A stretch of DNA of 53,758 bases from DATKMS01 sp041497995 (GTDB lineage Bacteria > Desulfobacterota > Binatia > HRBIN30): contig JBGQHM010000003.1 of NCBI GenBank assembly GCA_041497995.1, forward strand, positions 1 through 53,758, written 5' to 3'. The translations under genes and the position numbers were made by a program. Shown piece by piece: positions 28,116 through 38,300 of the stretch. Position 1 is the first letter of the stretch. Each line of letters opens with the position of its first letter. The notes beneath the pieces are model-generated. The model saw only the letters and a list, made by a program, of their open reading frames with translations, was not told the DNA's origin and made no database searches.

Positions 28116-28163
28116 CCCCCGGCCTCCGTGTTAGGCAGCGGACCGTCGAATCGCGGAGGGACC

Positions 28164-29006
28164 ATGGCCACACCGCAGGATCGTCGCGTCAGTGCACGCG
28201 GGCTGAGCTTCCACTACGTCGAATGGGGCACGGCGACACAGCCCCCACTCTTGTGCTTGCACGGCATCACGCAGACGGCGCACAGCTGGGACGAGGTCGC
28301 TGCCGCGCTGGCGGACGACTATCGGGTCCTGTGTTTCGACCAGCGCGGTCATGGCGACAGCGACTGGGCGCCGGACGGCGACTACACGCGCCAAACGCAG
28401 GCCGCTGACCTCGACGCCATCACCGCGGCGCTCGGCCTGCAGCAGTTCCTCCTTGCCGGCATGTCGATGGGCGGCATCAACTCGATCACCTTCACGGCGC
28501 GCCACGCGCAGAAGGTCCGGGCGCTGATCATCGTCGACGTCAGTCCGGAGATCCAGGTGAAGGGTGTTGAGAACATCCGCAGCTTCATCCAGGCACCTGA
28601 TGAGTTGGACAGCTTCGAGGCGTTCGTCGAGCGTGCCCACCAGTTCAATCCGCGCCGCTCGCTGGAGAACATCCGCAGCCGCCTGACGAATAACCTCAAG
28701 CAGCTGCCCAACGGCAAGTGGACGTGGAAGTACGACAAGGCGCTGCGTTCCGGGGAGCGCAGCTTTCAGGCCAGTGCGTTGCAGAACCTGTGGGACGACG
28801 TGCGTGCCATCCGCTGCCCGACGCTTATCATCAAAGGCGGCGAGAGTGACATCCTCTCTGCCGAGAGCGCCGCAAAGCTGCAGCAAGCGATCCCGGAGAG
28901 CCGTCTCGCAGTGGTGCCGGGAGCCGGTCATTCGGTGATGGGCGACAATCCGGGCGCGTTTGTCGCCGCGGTGTTGCCATTCCTCAGCGGTCTCCGCGCC
29001 ACCTGA
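28164..29006 (+). CDS. Alpha/beta hydrolase
   Basis: 280 residues from ATG 28164, with GGAGGG three bases upstream; an earlier in-frame start would overlap the divergent neighbour. Oxyanion region HGITQTAHSW, nucleophile elbow GMSMGG (Ser), probable acid in the ILSAES region, and catalytic His in GAGHSVMGDNP. The fold and order are those of soluble haloperoxidase/epoxide-hydrolase/esterase-type enzymes; the substrate cannot be told from sequence. It is divergent from the DprA-like gene with only 48 bases between start codons and convergent with radC. Confidence 0.85.
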   Translation: MATPQDRRVSARGLSFHYVEWGTATQPPLLCLHGITQTAHSWDEVAAALADDYRVLCFDQRGHGDSDWAPDGDYTRQTQAADLDAITAALGLQQFLLAGMSMGGINSITFTARHAQKVRALIIVDVSPEIQVKGVENIRSFIQAPDELDSFEAFVERAHQFNPRRSLENIRSRLTNNLKQLPNGKWTWKYDKALRSGERSFQASALQNLWDDVRAIRCPTLIIKGGESDILSAESAAKLQQAIPESRLAVVPGAGHSVMGDNPGAFVAAVLPFLSGLRAT

Positions 29007-29028
29007 TTCAATGAACCATTGAGGGCCA

Positions 29029-29715
29029 TTACCAGTATCCGTCATCGACGAAGCTCACGTAACGGCCGTTGCCGACCACAATGTGGTCGATGACCCGCAC
29101 GCCCATGATATCGCCTACCTCGCGCAAGCGGCGGGTGATCTCGATGTCCTCCTTGCTCGGTGTTGGATCGCCACTCGGGTGGTTGTGCACGAAGATCACC
29201 GCGGCGGCGGATTCGCGTACCACCGGTGCGAAGACGTCACGTGGGTGCACAATGCTCGCGGTGAGCGAGCCTTGTGATACCGGGACGTCTTTGATCTTGC
29301 GGTGCTTGTTGTCGAGCAGCACGGCGTAGAAGTGCTCGCGCTTCTCGCTCCCGAGTCGTTCGCGAAAGTGTGCATACACGTCGGCGCTGCCGCGGAACGG
29401 CTCGCCGACCCGAAAGGCGCGCTCGCCGAAGCGCTTGGCGATCTCCAACGCCGCCAGGATCTGTGCTGCCTTGGCGGGTCCGAGGCCCTTCACTTTGCAC
29501 AAGTCGCCGACGCCAGCGGTGGCCAGCTGACGGAAGTCGCCGAACTGTTCGATCAGCGTCCGTCCGTGGTCGAGAGCGCTGGCGCCCTTTTGGCCAGTGC
29601 GCAGCAGAATGGCTAGCAGTTCGGCGTCGGAGAGCACCGCGGCGCCGCGGGACAACAGTTTCTCCCGCGGCCGGTCATCCTCCGGCCAATCTTTGATGGA
29701 ACTTGGTGGTGGCAT
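29029..29715 (-). CDS. radC: RadC family JAB-domain protein
   Basis: 228 residues, standard length. N-terminal helix-hairpin-helix region (LSDAELLAILLRTG; GVGDLCKVKGLGPAKAAQIL) followed by the JAB/MPN+ metalloprotease-like domain with HNHPSGDPTPSKEDIEIT (two His and Asp as metal ligands). Despite the name, a DNA repair role is unproven in most bacteria. It ends 23 bases before the convergent hydrolase stop. ATG start follows an AT-rich stretch that may hold its promoter. Confidence 0.95.
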   Translation of the reverse strand: MPPPSSIKDWPEDDRPREKLLSRGAAVLSDAELLAILLRTGQKGASALDHGRTLIEQFGDFRQLATAGVGDLCKVKGLGPAKAAQILAALEIAKRFGERAFRVGEPFRGSADVYAHFRERLGSEKREHFYAVLLDNKHRKIKDVPVSQGSLTASIVHPRDVFAPVVRESAAAVIFVHNHPSGDPTPSKEDIEITRRLREVGDIMGVRVIDHIVVGNGRYVSFVDDGYW

Positions 29716-29790
29716 GTATCAACATATAACCCACACACATCATGTTCGTCTACCCCATACAGGTGTTTCGCTCTGAAGGCCCACCCGCGC

Positions 29791-31029
29791 TCACGCTGCG
29801 ACGTGCAGCAGCAGCCCCTTGAGGTACTCGCCGCCGGGATGCGCCAGGATAGAAGGATGATCGGCGCCCGGCCCCAGATGCCGCAGCACTTGAACCTCCC
29901 GGCGGGCATCCACCGCGGCGCCGTGCACGATCTTCCAGAACAGCTCCGCCGGGACATGCTGCGAACAGCTGAACGTGAGGATGTATGCGCCGGCGGCGGC
30001 CCGACGCAGGGCCCAGAGATGCAAGTCTTTGTAGGCGCGCGCGCCGCGATCAACCTCATGCCGGCGCTTTACCAGCGCTGGGGGGTCGAGGATCAGCAGG
30101 TCGAAGGAGCGCTCGGTGTCGCGCAGGTACTGGAACACATCGGCTTCGACAAACTCGGCGCCTGTTGACGGTAAGCCGTTGCCTTCCCAGTTCTGCTGCG
30201 CCAGTTCGAGTGCCCGCGCGGAGCTCTCGACAGATACCACGTGGCGCGCCCGTCCGGCCCCGGCATACGTGGAGAACGCGCCGGTGTACGCAAAGGCATT
30301 GAGGACGGTGCGGCCAGCGGCAAGTTGCTCCACGAGAGCACGGTTGTCGCGTTGGTCGAGGAAGAAACCGGTCTTCTGGCCGCTGCGCACATCGACGATG
30401 AAGCGGTGTCCCGCCTCATGGATCCACAGTGGTCCCACCGGCACGTCACCGGCGACAACCCCCTGCGCCGCTTCGAGCCCCTCTTCGCGGCGCACACTGC
30501 CGGTGCTGCGTTCGTAGATTCCTACTGGATCGAGCGCTGCCTGGAGGGCCTCGACGACGCCCGACTTCAGCTGAGTGGCACCTGCGGTGAGGCATTGGAG
30601 GACGACGATCGGACCGTACACGTCGGCGACAAAGCCGGGGAGATAGTCGCCTTCGCCGTTGAGGAGTCGATACGCGTCGGTGTCGGACGAGACGACAGCG
30701 TGTCGCAGCGATCGAGCGGCTGCGATGCGGCGCGCGAAGAATGGTGCATCGATCGGTTCATCGGTGCGTGTGAGCACGCGTGCCGCGATGGCGCAGCGGG
30801 GATTGGCGTACCCGCGGCCGAGGAATTCGCCGGCCGCACTGCGGATGCCTACCACCGTACCGGGCGCGAGCGCCGGATCGAGGTCCCTGATCGCTCCCGA
30901 GAAGATCCAAGGATGGCCCAGCAGGACCGGCCGTTCCTTGCCCGGCTTGAGGTGAATGATCGGCTCGGACACAGCTGGGGTCAGTAGCACACTTCTGTCG
31001 CGTGCGGATGGGTTGCACCGAGTGACCAC
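29791..31029 (-). CDS. rlmI: Class I SAM-dependent rRNA methyltransferase, RlmI-like
   Basis: 412 residues at the outer start. N-terminal PUA domain (LKPGKERPVLLGHPWIFSGA), central EEHEE-like linker (VYGPIVVLQCLTAGATQLKS), then the SAM-binding domain: GQKTGFFLDQRDNR, VLNAFAYTGAFSTYAGAGRA, LLILDPPALVKRR and LTFSCSQHVP (catalytic Cys). RlmI makes m5C1962 in 23S rRNA. The GTG at 31029 is the outermost start; a second GTG at 30972 (VSEPIIHLKPG) begins where homology starts and may be the true one. Neither has a clear Shine-Dalgarno. Confidence 0.88.
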   Translation of the reverse strand: MVTRCNPSARDRSVLLTPAVSEPIIHLKPGKERPVLLGHPWIFSGAIRDLDPALAPGTVVGIRSAAGEFLGRGYANPRCAIAARVLTRTDEPIDAPFFARRIAAARSLRHAVVSSDTDAYRLLNGEGDYLPGFVADVYGPIVVLQCLTAGATQLKSGVVEALQAALDPVGIYERSTGSVRREEGLEAAQGVVAGDVPVGPLWIHEAGHRFIVDVRSGQKTGFFLDQRDNRALVEQLAAGRTVLNAFAYTGAFSTYAGAGRARHVVSVESSARALELAQQNWEGNGLPSTGAEFVEADVFQYLRDTERSFDLLILDPPALVKRRHEVDRGARAYKDLHLWALRRAAAGAYILTFSCSQHVPAELFWKIVHGAAVDARREVQVLRHLGPGADHPSILAHPGGEYLKGLLLHVAA

Positions 31030-31062
31030 CCCGCGCTAGGAAGCACGCCGGGAGGAATCCAC

Positions 31063-31470
31063 ATGCCTAGCCTTCTCGAGGAGAAGGACGCGATTCGTGA
31101 GTTGATGGCGCGGGCCTGCTTCCATTTCGACAACGGTGAGTTCGAAGCCTGGCTCGATCTCTTCACCGCGGACGGTACCTTCGATCTGGGCGCCATCGGG
31201 CGTCACAGCGGCCGCGAGAGCCTGCAGAAGTTTCTCCAGAGCTTGCCGCTGACCAACGGCCTGCCGATGATGAAGCACTGCGTGATGAACAGCATCGTCA
31301 ACGTCACCGGTGACCGGGCGACGGCGCAGAGCTACGTCGCGGTTGTGCGTGGCGGCGATCAGTTGGTGATCAGCGTCGCCGGCCGATATGAAGACCAACT
31401 CGTGAAGACAGCCAAGGGCTGGCGCTTCAAGGAGCGCAGGGTCCTTTTCGACCTCATGAGTAAGCGCTGA
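31063..31470 (+). CDS. SnoaL-like (NTF2 fold) protein
   Basis: 135 residues with GGGAGGAA upstream of the ATG. N-terminal helices (LLEEKDAIRELMARACFHFD), the NTF2-type pocket strand (EAWLDLFTADGTFDLGAIGR), HCVMNSIVNVTGDRATAQSY, and a final YEDQLVKTAKGWRFKERRV, which is typical of SnoaL_4 family members (nuclear transport factor 2 family proteins). Members act as small isomerases, hydratases or ligand binders; the substrate is not predictable. It is divergent from rlmI (33 bases apart). Confidence 0.8.
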   Translation: MPSLLEEKDAIRELMARACFHFDNGEFEAWLDLFTADGTFDLGAIGRHSGRESLQKFLQSLPLTNGLPMMKHCVMNSIVNVTGDRATAQSYVAVVRGGDQLVISVAGRYEDQLVKTAKGWRFKERRVLFDLMSKR

Positions 31471-31602
31471 CCGGGGGTTGGATGAGCGACGAGCGGTCTA
31501 TGCACGGCCGCTCTCGCGGGGTATGGTGTGGCGCGGCTGAAGATGCTAGGAACTACCGATCCATCGGCAACAGGGTGTAATTGGAACAGCCCTCGAACAG
31601 AG

Positions 31603-31619
31603 AAAGGAGTCGAGCCATT
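31603..31619 (+). promoter_or_regulatory. Shine-Dalgarno and candidate ATT start codon of the RRM protein gene
   Basis: AAAGGAG (31603-31609) lies 7 bases before ATT (31617-31619), which encodes the residue where RRM proteins of this family have their initiator Met (ATT-S-T-K-V-F-V-G-N-L). No ATG or GTG is available nearby in frame; the only other start is a TTG 12 codons upstream with a poor Shine-Dalgarno. Confidence 0.55.
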
Positions 31620-32063
31620 TCGACTAAGGTTTTTGTTGGCAATCTCAATTTCCGTACGACCGAGCAACAGCTCTCAGATGCCCTCTCAGCAGCGGGGCAG
31701 ATCACGCATGTCCACATTGGTACGGACCGCGAAACGGGTCGCTCACGCGGCTTCGCCTTCGTAGAGTTCTCCAGTGAGGAGGAGGCGGCTGAGGCGATTA
31801 AGAAGTTCGACGGCCAAGAAGTTGATGGCCGCAAGCTGCGCGTGAACACCGCAGAGGATCGGCCCCGCCGGGCCGACGGCGCGCGCTTCGGACTCTCGCG
31901 GCCGAGTCGGCCGGGTGAGGGGCCCGACGTGTCCGCGTATTCGAGCCCACCTCCGTGGGGTGGCGGCGGCGGCTTCGACGCGGGCGGTGGTGGCGGCCGG
32001 CCCTTCAAGAACAAGGGCAGCCGCCGCGGCTTGCGCGCCCGGAAGCGAAGCCTCAGTTTCTGA
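31617..32063 (+). CDS. RNA-binding protein with one RRM and a glycine-rich tail, probable ATT start
   Basis: 148 residues if begun at ATT 31617. The RRM covers about residues 3-80: RNP2 is VFVGNL (about 4-9) and RNP1 is RGFAFVEF (about 42-49), with QEVDGRKLRVNTAED closing the fold. A tail of about 65 residues is rich in Gly, Pro and Arg (WGGGGGFDAGGGGGRP, then KNKGSRRGLRARKR). Such proteins bind single-stranded RNA and are often induced by cold. The start is odd: the ideal Shine-Dalgarno AAAGGAG is positioned for ATT, and the sequence after ATT (STKVFVGNL) is the normal N-terminus. A TTG at 31581 would add 12 residues. An ATT start could allow control through IF3 or self-binding, but a sequencing error from ATG cannot be excluded. 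Confidence 0.85.
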   Translation: MSTKVFVGNLNFRTTEQQLSDALSAAGQITHVHIGTDRETGRSRGFAFVEFSSEEEAAEAIKKFDGQEVDGRKLRVNTAEDRPRRADGARFGLSRPSRPGEGPDVSAYSSPPPWGGGGGFDAGGGGGRPFKNKGSRRGLRARKRSLSF

Positions 32064-32144
32064 GCTTGTGGACGCTGGGACCGAGCGCCCGGCGGTGTGA
32101 CCCTACGCCAGCGGCGGTGCGTGTTCGTGCGCTTCGCCGGTGCG

Positions 32145-33437
<1,293 letters not shown>

Positions 33438-33531
33438 CCTCCACCTCCGCGGCGCACGCGCCGTCAAGACGCACAGTGCCATGCGCTGGCAGGCGCTGCA
33501 ATTGGACGCCCCCCGGTACCCGGGGCCTCGG

Positions 33532-33560
33532 TTGACTCCGCGGTGCCCGCCGTTTATTCT
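33532..33560 (+). promoter_or_regulatory. Sigma70-type promoter of the tetR-RND-tolC operon
   Basis: TTGACT (33532-33537), exactly 17 bases, TATTCT (33555-33560). The expected start site near 33567 falls in the ACTG-GT-CAGT dyad, and the tetR ATG is at 33597, giving a leader of about 30 bases. Confidence 0.65.
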
Positions 33561-33567
33561 GGGACGG

Positions 33568-33577
33568 ACTGGTCAGT
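33568..33577. promoter_or_regulatory. Candidate TetR operator at the efflux operon start site
   Basis: ACTG-GT-CAGT is a perfect dyad (33568-33577) inside the wider GGACTGGTCAGTTCC, placed at the predicted +1. A repressor bound here would block open-complex formation, fitting autoregulation by the TetR protein encoded just downstream. Confidence 0.5.
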
Positions 33578-33596
33578 TCCGTTATTCGATCGACTC

Positions 33597-34241
33597 ATGC
33601 GTGGCAGAAAAAAGACCAATGAGACGCGGCTGGCGATAATCCGCTGCGCCGCCGCGATTTTCTCCGAGCGCGAGTTCCACGAGGTGCTGACGGACGACAT
33701 TGCGCAGCGGCTCGGGATCGGCAAAGGGACGATCTACCGGTACTTCGGCTCGAAGGAAGAGCTGTATCTCGCGGCAATCGGCGACGGGCTCACCGGCTTG
33801 CACGCGGCGGTCACCACGGTGCTGCAGCAAGACGCGCCGCTCGACACAACGGTCGAAGCGGTGGTGCGCACGATGGTCACCTACTTCTGGCGGCGGCGCG
33901 ACTTCTTCGTGCTCCTGCATCGCCTCGAGCCGAAGTTGAAGGCGCGTGAGCGGGCCGACTGGCGCCAGCACCGCGACGAGGTGGTGGGGATGATCCGCCG
34001 CGTGATCGAGCGTGCCGCCACGCGTGGGGAGATCACGCGCATCAACGCGCGCCTCGCGGTTGAGGTCTTGTTCGGCATGATCCGCGGCGTGTGCGTGTAT
34101 CGGGCGGAAAGTGATCGGCCGGACGATCTGAGCCGTTTGGTTACGGCGATCTTCTTGCGTGGAGTTGTCGGCGACGCGCGCGGTACGCAAGACCGTCCCC
34201 GGCCCCTGCAAGTTGTTCACGGAGGAAGGCACCGTTCATGA
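33597..34241 (+). CDS. TetR family regulator of the efflux operon
   Basis: 214 residues from ATG 33597. The N-terminal HTH is complete: RLAIIRCAAAIFSEREFHEV, then LTDDIAQRLGIGKGTIYRYFGSKEELY, which is the standard TetR recognition pattern. The C-terminal ligand domain is helical. Its stop overlaps the start of the membrane fusion protein gene (ATGA), so regulator and pump are translationally coupled. A repressor of its own operon is the natural role; a promoter and dyad upstream support this. A start 18 codons earlier would lie in the promoter region and is rejected. Confidence 0.9.
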   Translation: MRGRKKTNETRLAIIRCAAAIFSEREFHEVLTDDIAQRLGIGKGTIYRYFGSKEELYLAAIGDGLTGLHAAVTTVLQQDAPLDTTVEAVVRTMVTYFWRRRDFFVLLHRLEPKLKARERADWRQHRDEVVGMIRRVIERAATRGEITRINARLAVEVLFGMIRGVCVYRAESDRPDDLSRLVTAIFLRGVVGDARGTQDRPRPLQVVHGGRHRS

Positions 34242-35314
34242 AGTACCGTTTTGTCTTTCCGCTACTGGGGGTGCTCGCGACCGCGTGGTCGGGGTGCGAG
34301 CGCGTTGCCGACCCAGAAGCGGTGGCGGCCGAGGCGAAAGCGGTGGCCGTGCCGGTGACGGTCGCGCGCGTCAGCGTGCGACCGAGCAGCCGCCTCGTCA
34401 ACTTCGTCGGCACACTGTACGGCAAGGAAGAGGTGACGCTCTCGAGCCAGGTCGAAGGCCAGATCAATTCGTTGACCGTCGATCTCGGCGATCACGTGCA
34501 AGCCGGGCAAGTGCTCGCGGAGATCGACGCCGATCAGTGGCGTGCCCGGCTGCGTGAGGCAGAGGCGACGCTGGCGAAGGCAGAGGCCGACGAGGCACGC
34601 GGCCGCCAGCTGCGCGAAAGCAACGTCATCTCCCCGCAAGAGTACGAGACGATGAAGACGCATGCTCAGGTGGTCCAGGCACAACGCGATACTCTCACAG
34701 TCACCATGAAGCATACGCATGTCGAGTCGCCGATCACCGGTGCGGTAGCGAAGCGCTTCGTATCCGCCGGCGAGTACGTTCACGCAGGCAGCCAGCTGTT
34801 CAGTCTGGTGGCCGAAGATCCGCTCAAGCTGCGCGGCGACGTTCCCGAGCGTTTCGCCCAGGAGCTGCAAGATGGCCAAACCGTCAACGTCAAGGTCGAC
34901 GCGTACCCCGACGCCGTCTTCGCCGGCCGGCTGGCACGCATCAGCCCGGCGTCGAACCCGGAGAATCGTTCGGTGGCCATCGAAGCGCTGGTCGACAACC
35001 ACGATCGCAAGCTCAAACCCGGCTTCTTCGCGAATGCCGCGGTGGTGACGCGCACCGACGACCGGGCGCTGATGGTGCCACAGGAGGCGCTCATTACATT
35101 CGCCGGGGTGACCAAAATCTTCGTCATCCAAGACGGCGCGGCGCATGAGCGGCAGGTGCAGACCGGCACACGCGGCAGCGGCGGGTTGGTCGAGATTGTC
35201 GAAGGCGTGCAGCCTGACGAAGTGGTCGCGACGTCGGGGCTGACCAAACTGGGGAACGGCGTCCCTGTCACCGTGCGCGAGGCGGGCACGGCCAATCCCG
35301 ATCCGTCGTCCTGA
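34238..35314 (+). CDS. RND efflux periplasmic adaptor (membrane fusion protein)
   Basis: 358 residues. N-terminal hydrophobic signal ending WSGC at residues 17-20, a poor lipobox (Trp at -3), so lipidation is uncertain. The adaptor core shows the barrel-sandwich halves (VEGQINSLTVDLGDHVQAGQ and HVESPITGAVAKRFVSAGEY), the alpha-hairpin between them (RLREAEATLAKAEADEARGR), and a beta-barrel (LKLRGDVPERFAQELQDGQT). It bridges the RND pump and TolC. It is coupled to tetR and 48 bases before the pump gene. Confidence 0.92.
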   Translation: MKYRFVFPLLGVLATAWSGCERVADPEAVAAEAKAVAVPVTVARVSVRPSSRLVNFVGTLYGKEEVTLSSQVEGQINSLTVDLGDHVQAGQVLAEIDADQWRARLREAEATLAKAEADEARGRQLRESNVISPQEYETMKTHAQVVQAQRDTLTVTMKHTHVESPITGAVAKRFVSAGEYVHAGSQLFSLVAEDPLKLRGDVPERFAQELQDGQTVNVKVDAYPDAVFAGRLARISPASNPENRSVAIEALVDNHDRKLKPGFFANAAVVTRTDDRALMVPQEALITFAGVTKIFVIQDGAAHERQVQTGTRGSGGLVEIVEGVQPDEVVATSGLTKLGNGVPVTVREAGTANPDPSS

Positions 35315-35362
35315 GTGGTTGAACTGTCACCGCGTGTGCTCTCGTGAAGGACGTTTGTACGT

Positions 35363-38300
35363 ATGAAGCTCGTTGATCTCTGTATCCGCCGGCCCGTGTT
35401 TGCCACCATGTTGATTGCCTTTCTCGTGGCGCTGGGTGCGTTCTCCTACCGCAAGCTCGCCGTCGATCTGTTTCCCAACATCGACTTTCCCATCGTGACG
35501 GTCACCACGACGTTGAAGGGCGCCAGCGTGGAGGAGATGGAAAGCGGGGTCACCAAGCCGATCGAGGAAGCCATCAACACGATCGAAGGGATTGACGAGT
35601 TGCGATCGGTCACCAAGGAGGGCATCTCGCACGTCGCGGTGATGTTTGTCCTCGAGCGCAACGGGGAGGCCGCGGCGCAGGATGTGCGCGACAAGGTCGC
35701 CGCGATCCTCTCGCAGCTCCCGGAAGGGACCGACGCGCCGGTCGTCGACAAGTTCGACGTCGAGTCGTCGCCGATCATCAGCATCGCGGTGGCCGGAAAC
35801 CGCAACTTGCGTGAGGTGACTGAGATCGCCCGTAAGCAGGTCAAAGAGGACCTCGAAACACTGCGTGGCGTCGGCTCGGTCACCCTGATCGGCGGCCTCG
35901 AACGCGCCATCAACATCACCATCGATACCGACAAGCTGGCCGCCTACACCATTCCTATCGGACAAGTGAAGGCGGCACTGCGTTCGCAGAACCTGGAGAT
36001 TCCCAGCGGACACGTCGACCAGGGCGCCAAGGAGTTGGTGCTGCGTACGATGGGCCGCATCGACAAGGTCGAAGATTTCAAGCAGCTGATCGTCGGCAAC
36101 GTGCACGGCCGGCCGCTGACCATCGGCGACGTCGGCACGGTGACCGACAGTTTCGTCGAGCCGCGCAACATGGCCCGCCTCGACGGCAGCACGGCCGTGT
36201 CGCTGCTCGTCCGCAAGCAGTCGGGCACGAACACGGTCGAGGTGATCGATCACATCAAACAGCGCCTGGCGCAGCTGAAGATCGTGCTGCCACCGGACAT
36301 CACGCTCGAAGTGGTGCGCGACCACTCGCGCTTCATCAAGAAGTCGATCCACGAGGTCGAGTTCCACCTCGTCCTCGCCTCGGTGCTGGTGAGCCTCACG
36401 GTGATGCTGTTCATCGCCAACCTGCGGGCGACGTTGATCGCGGCGATTGCCATCCCGACGTCGATCATCTCGACGTTCACGCTGATGCAACTGATGGGGT
36501 TCACGATCAACAACATCACGATGCTCGGCTTGGTGCTCGCCACCGGCATCGTCATCGACGACGCCGTGGTCGTGCTGGAGAATATCTTCCGCCACGCCGA
36601 GGAGCAGGGGGAGTCACCGATGCGCGCCGCGTCCGGCGCGACCAAGGAGATCAGCCTCGCGGTGATGGCGACGACGCTGTCGCTGGTGGTGATCTTCCTT
36701 CCCATCGCGTTCATGTCGGGCCGCATCGGGCGCTTCTTCAACAGCTACGGCATTACCGTGGCCTGCGCGATCATGGTTTCGTGGCTGGTGTCCTTCACCC
36801 TGACGCCGATGCTCTGCTCGCGCTATTTGCGCGTGAAGCGCGTGCTGCCGGGTACCGGTGGCTCGAAGCACTTTAGCTTCTACAGCGCCATCGACCGCGG
36901 GTACGGCGCCATTCTGCGGTGGTCGCTGCGCCACCGCTGGGTGATCATCGCACTCTCGGCGGTCGTGGTCTGCTCCACGGTGCCGCTGTTCCACGTCGTC
37001 GGTAAGGACTTCCTGCCCCAGGATGATCAGAGCGAGTTCGAAGTCATCGTGCAGACACCGGAAGGCTACAGCTTGGCGCGCAGTGACGCGGCATTCCGCG
37101 AGCTCGAAGACAAGCTCCACACCCTCCCCGGCGTCAGCCACGTACTGAGTACGATCGGCGACGCCACCGGTCGCCTGAAGGCGGGGGAAGGGTCCGTCAC
37201 CGAGGGCTCGATCTATGTCCGGCTTGCGGATCTCGGGCAACGACCGCTCTCCCAGCTCCAAGTGATGCAACAGGCGCGCGTGCTCCTGACGCAGTACCCC
37301 GACCTGCGCGCCAGCGTCCAACGCGTGAACATGTTCATGGGCGGCGGACAGCGCTTCACGGACATCGAGCTCGACATCACCGGCCCGAGCTTGGAAAAAC
37401 TCGACCAGTACTCCAACCAGCTCATGACGGGGATTCGCGCCATCCCGGGCATCGTCGACGTCGACACGACGCTGTCTGTCCGCCAGCCGGAGCTGCGCGT
37501 GGAGATCAACCGGCAGAAGGCATCGGACTTCGGCATCAAGGTGCAAGACATTGCGGCGACGCTGCGGACCCTGGTTGGGGGCGAGCCGGTGACTAAGTTC
37601 AAGGAAGAGCAGGATCAGTACGACGTATGGTTGCGCGCGCAGTTGCCGAACCGCAACGACCCACAGGCACTGAGCGATCTGTCGATCTCGACGCCGAGCG
37701 GCGAGCTGGTGAAGATTGCGAATCTCGCCACGATGAGTGAAGAGCGCGGCCCAGCGCAGATCGACCGCTATAGCCGGCAGCGCAAGGTGACCATCGTGGC
37801 CAACCTCGATCATCTGCCGCTCTCGACCGCAATGGCGAAGATTCAGCAGGTGCTGGCTAGCCTCGATCTGCCGCCGACCTACCGTGCCGAGTTCGCCGGC
37901 GGTGCCAAGGCGCTCGGCGAAACGGGTTCGAATTTCGGGGTCGCCTTCATCCTCAGTTTGCTGTTCATGTACATGATCCTGGCGGCGCAGTTCGAAAGTT
38001 TCCTCCATCCGATCACCATCCTGCTGGCGTTGCCGTTGTCGGTGCCCTTTGCCTTGCTGTCGCTGGTGCTCATGGGCGACACGCTCAACATCTACAGTGT
38101 CCTCGGGCTGTTCATGCTGTTCGGCATCGTCAAGAAGAACGGCATCCTGCAGATCGACTACACCAACACGTTGCGCGCGCAGGGCATGCCACGCGACGCC
38201 GCGATCCTCGAAGCCAATCATGTCCGACTACGCCCGATTCTGATGACCACCGTCATGCTGGTGGCCGGCATGATCCCCATCGCGCTCGGCCGCGGCCCGG

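Noticed and set aside
29716..29790. A tRNA gene in the 75-base gap between radC and rlmI
   Set aside because: The length fits, but there is no T-loop GTTCRA motif, no acceptor stem pairing and no CCA. It looks like an AT-rich promoter region.
33511..33525. CCCCGG-TAC-CCGGGG palindrome as an operator
   Set aside because: The 6-bp arms are pure G/C in a GC-rich genome, and it lies upstream of the -35 box. It may be chance or the 3' end of an unrelated element; the ACTG-GT-CAGT dyad is better placed.
35327..38221. Two long minus-strand open frames (422 and 535 codons) opposite the RND pump
   Set aside because: Both are antisense to a strongly conserved transporter, rich in His, Asp, Arg and Val as expected for shadows, and have no motif or ribosome site.
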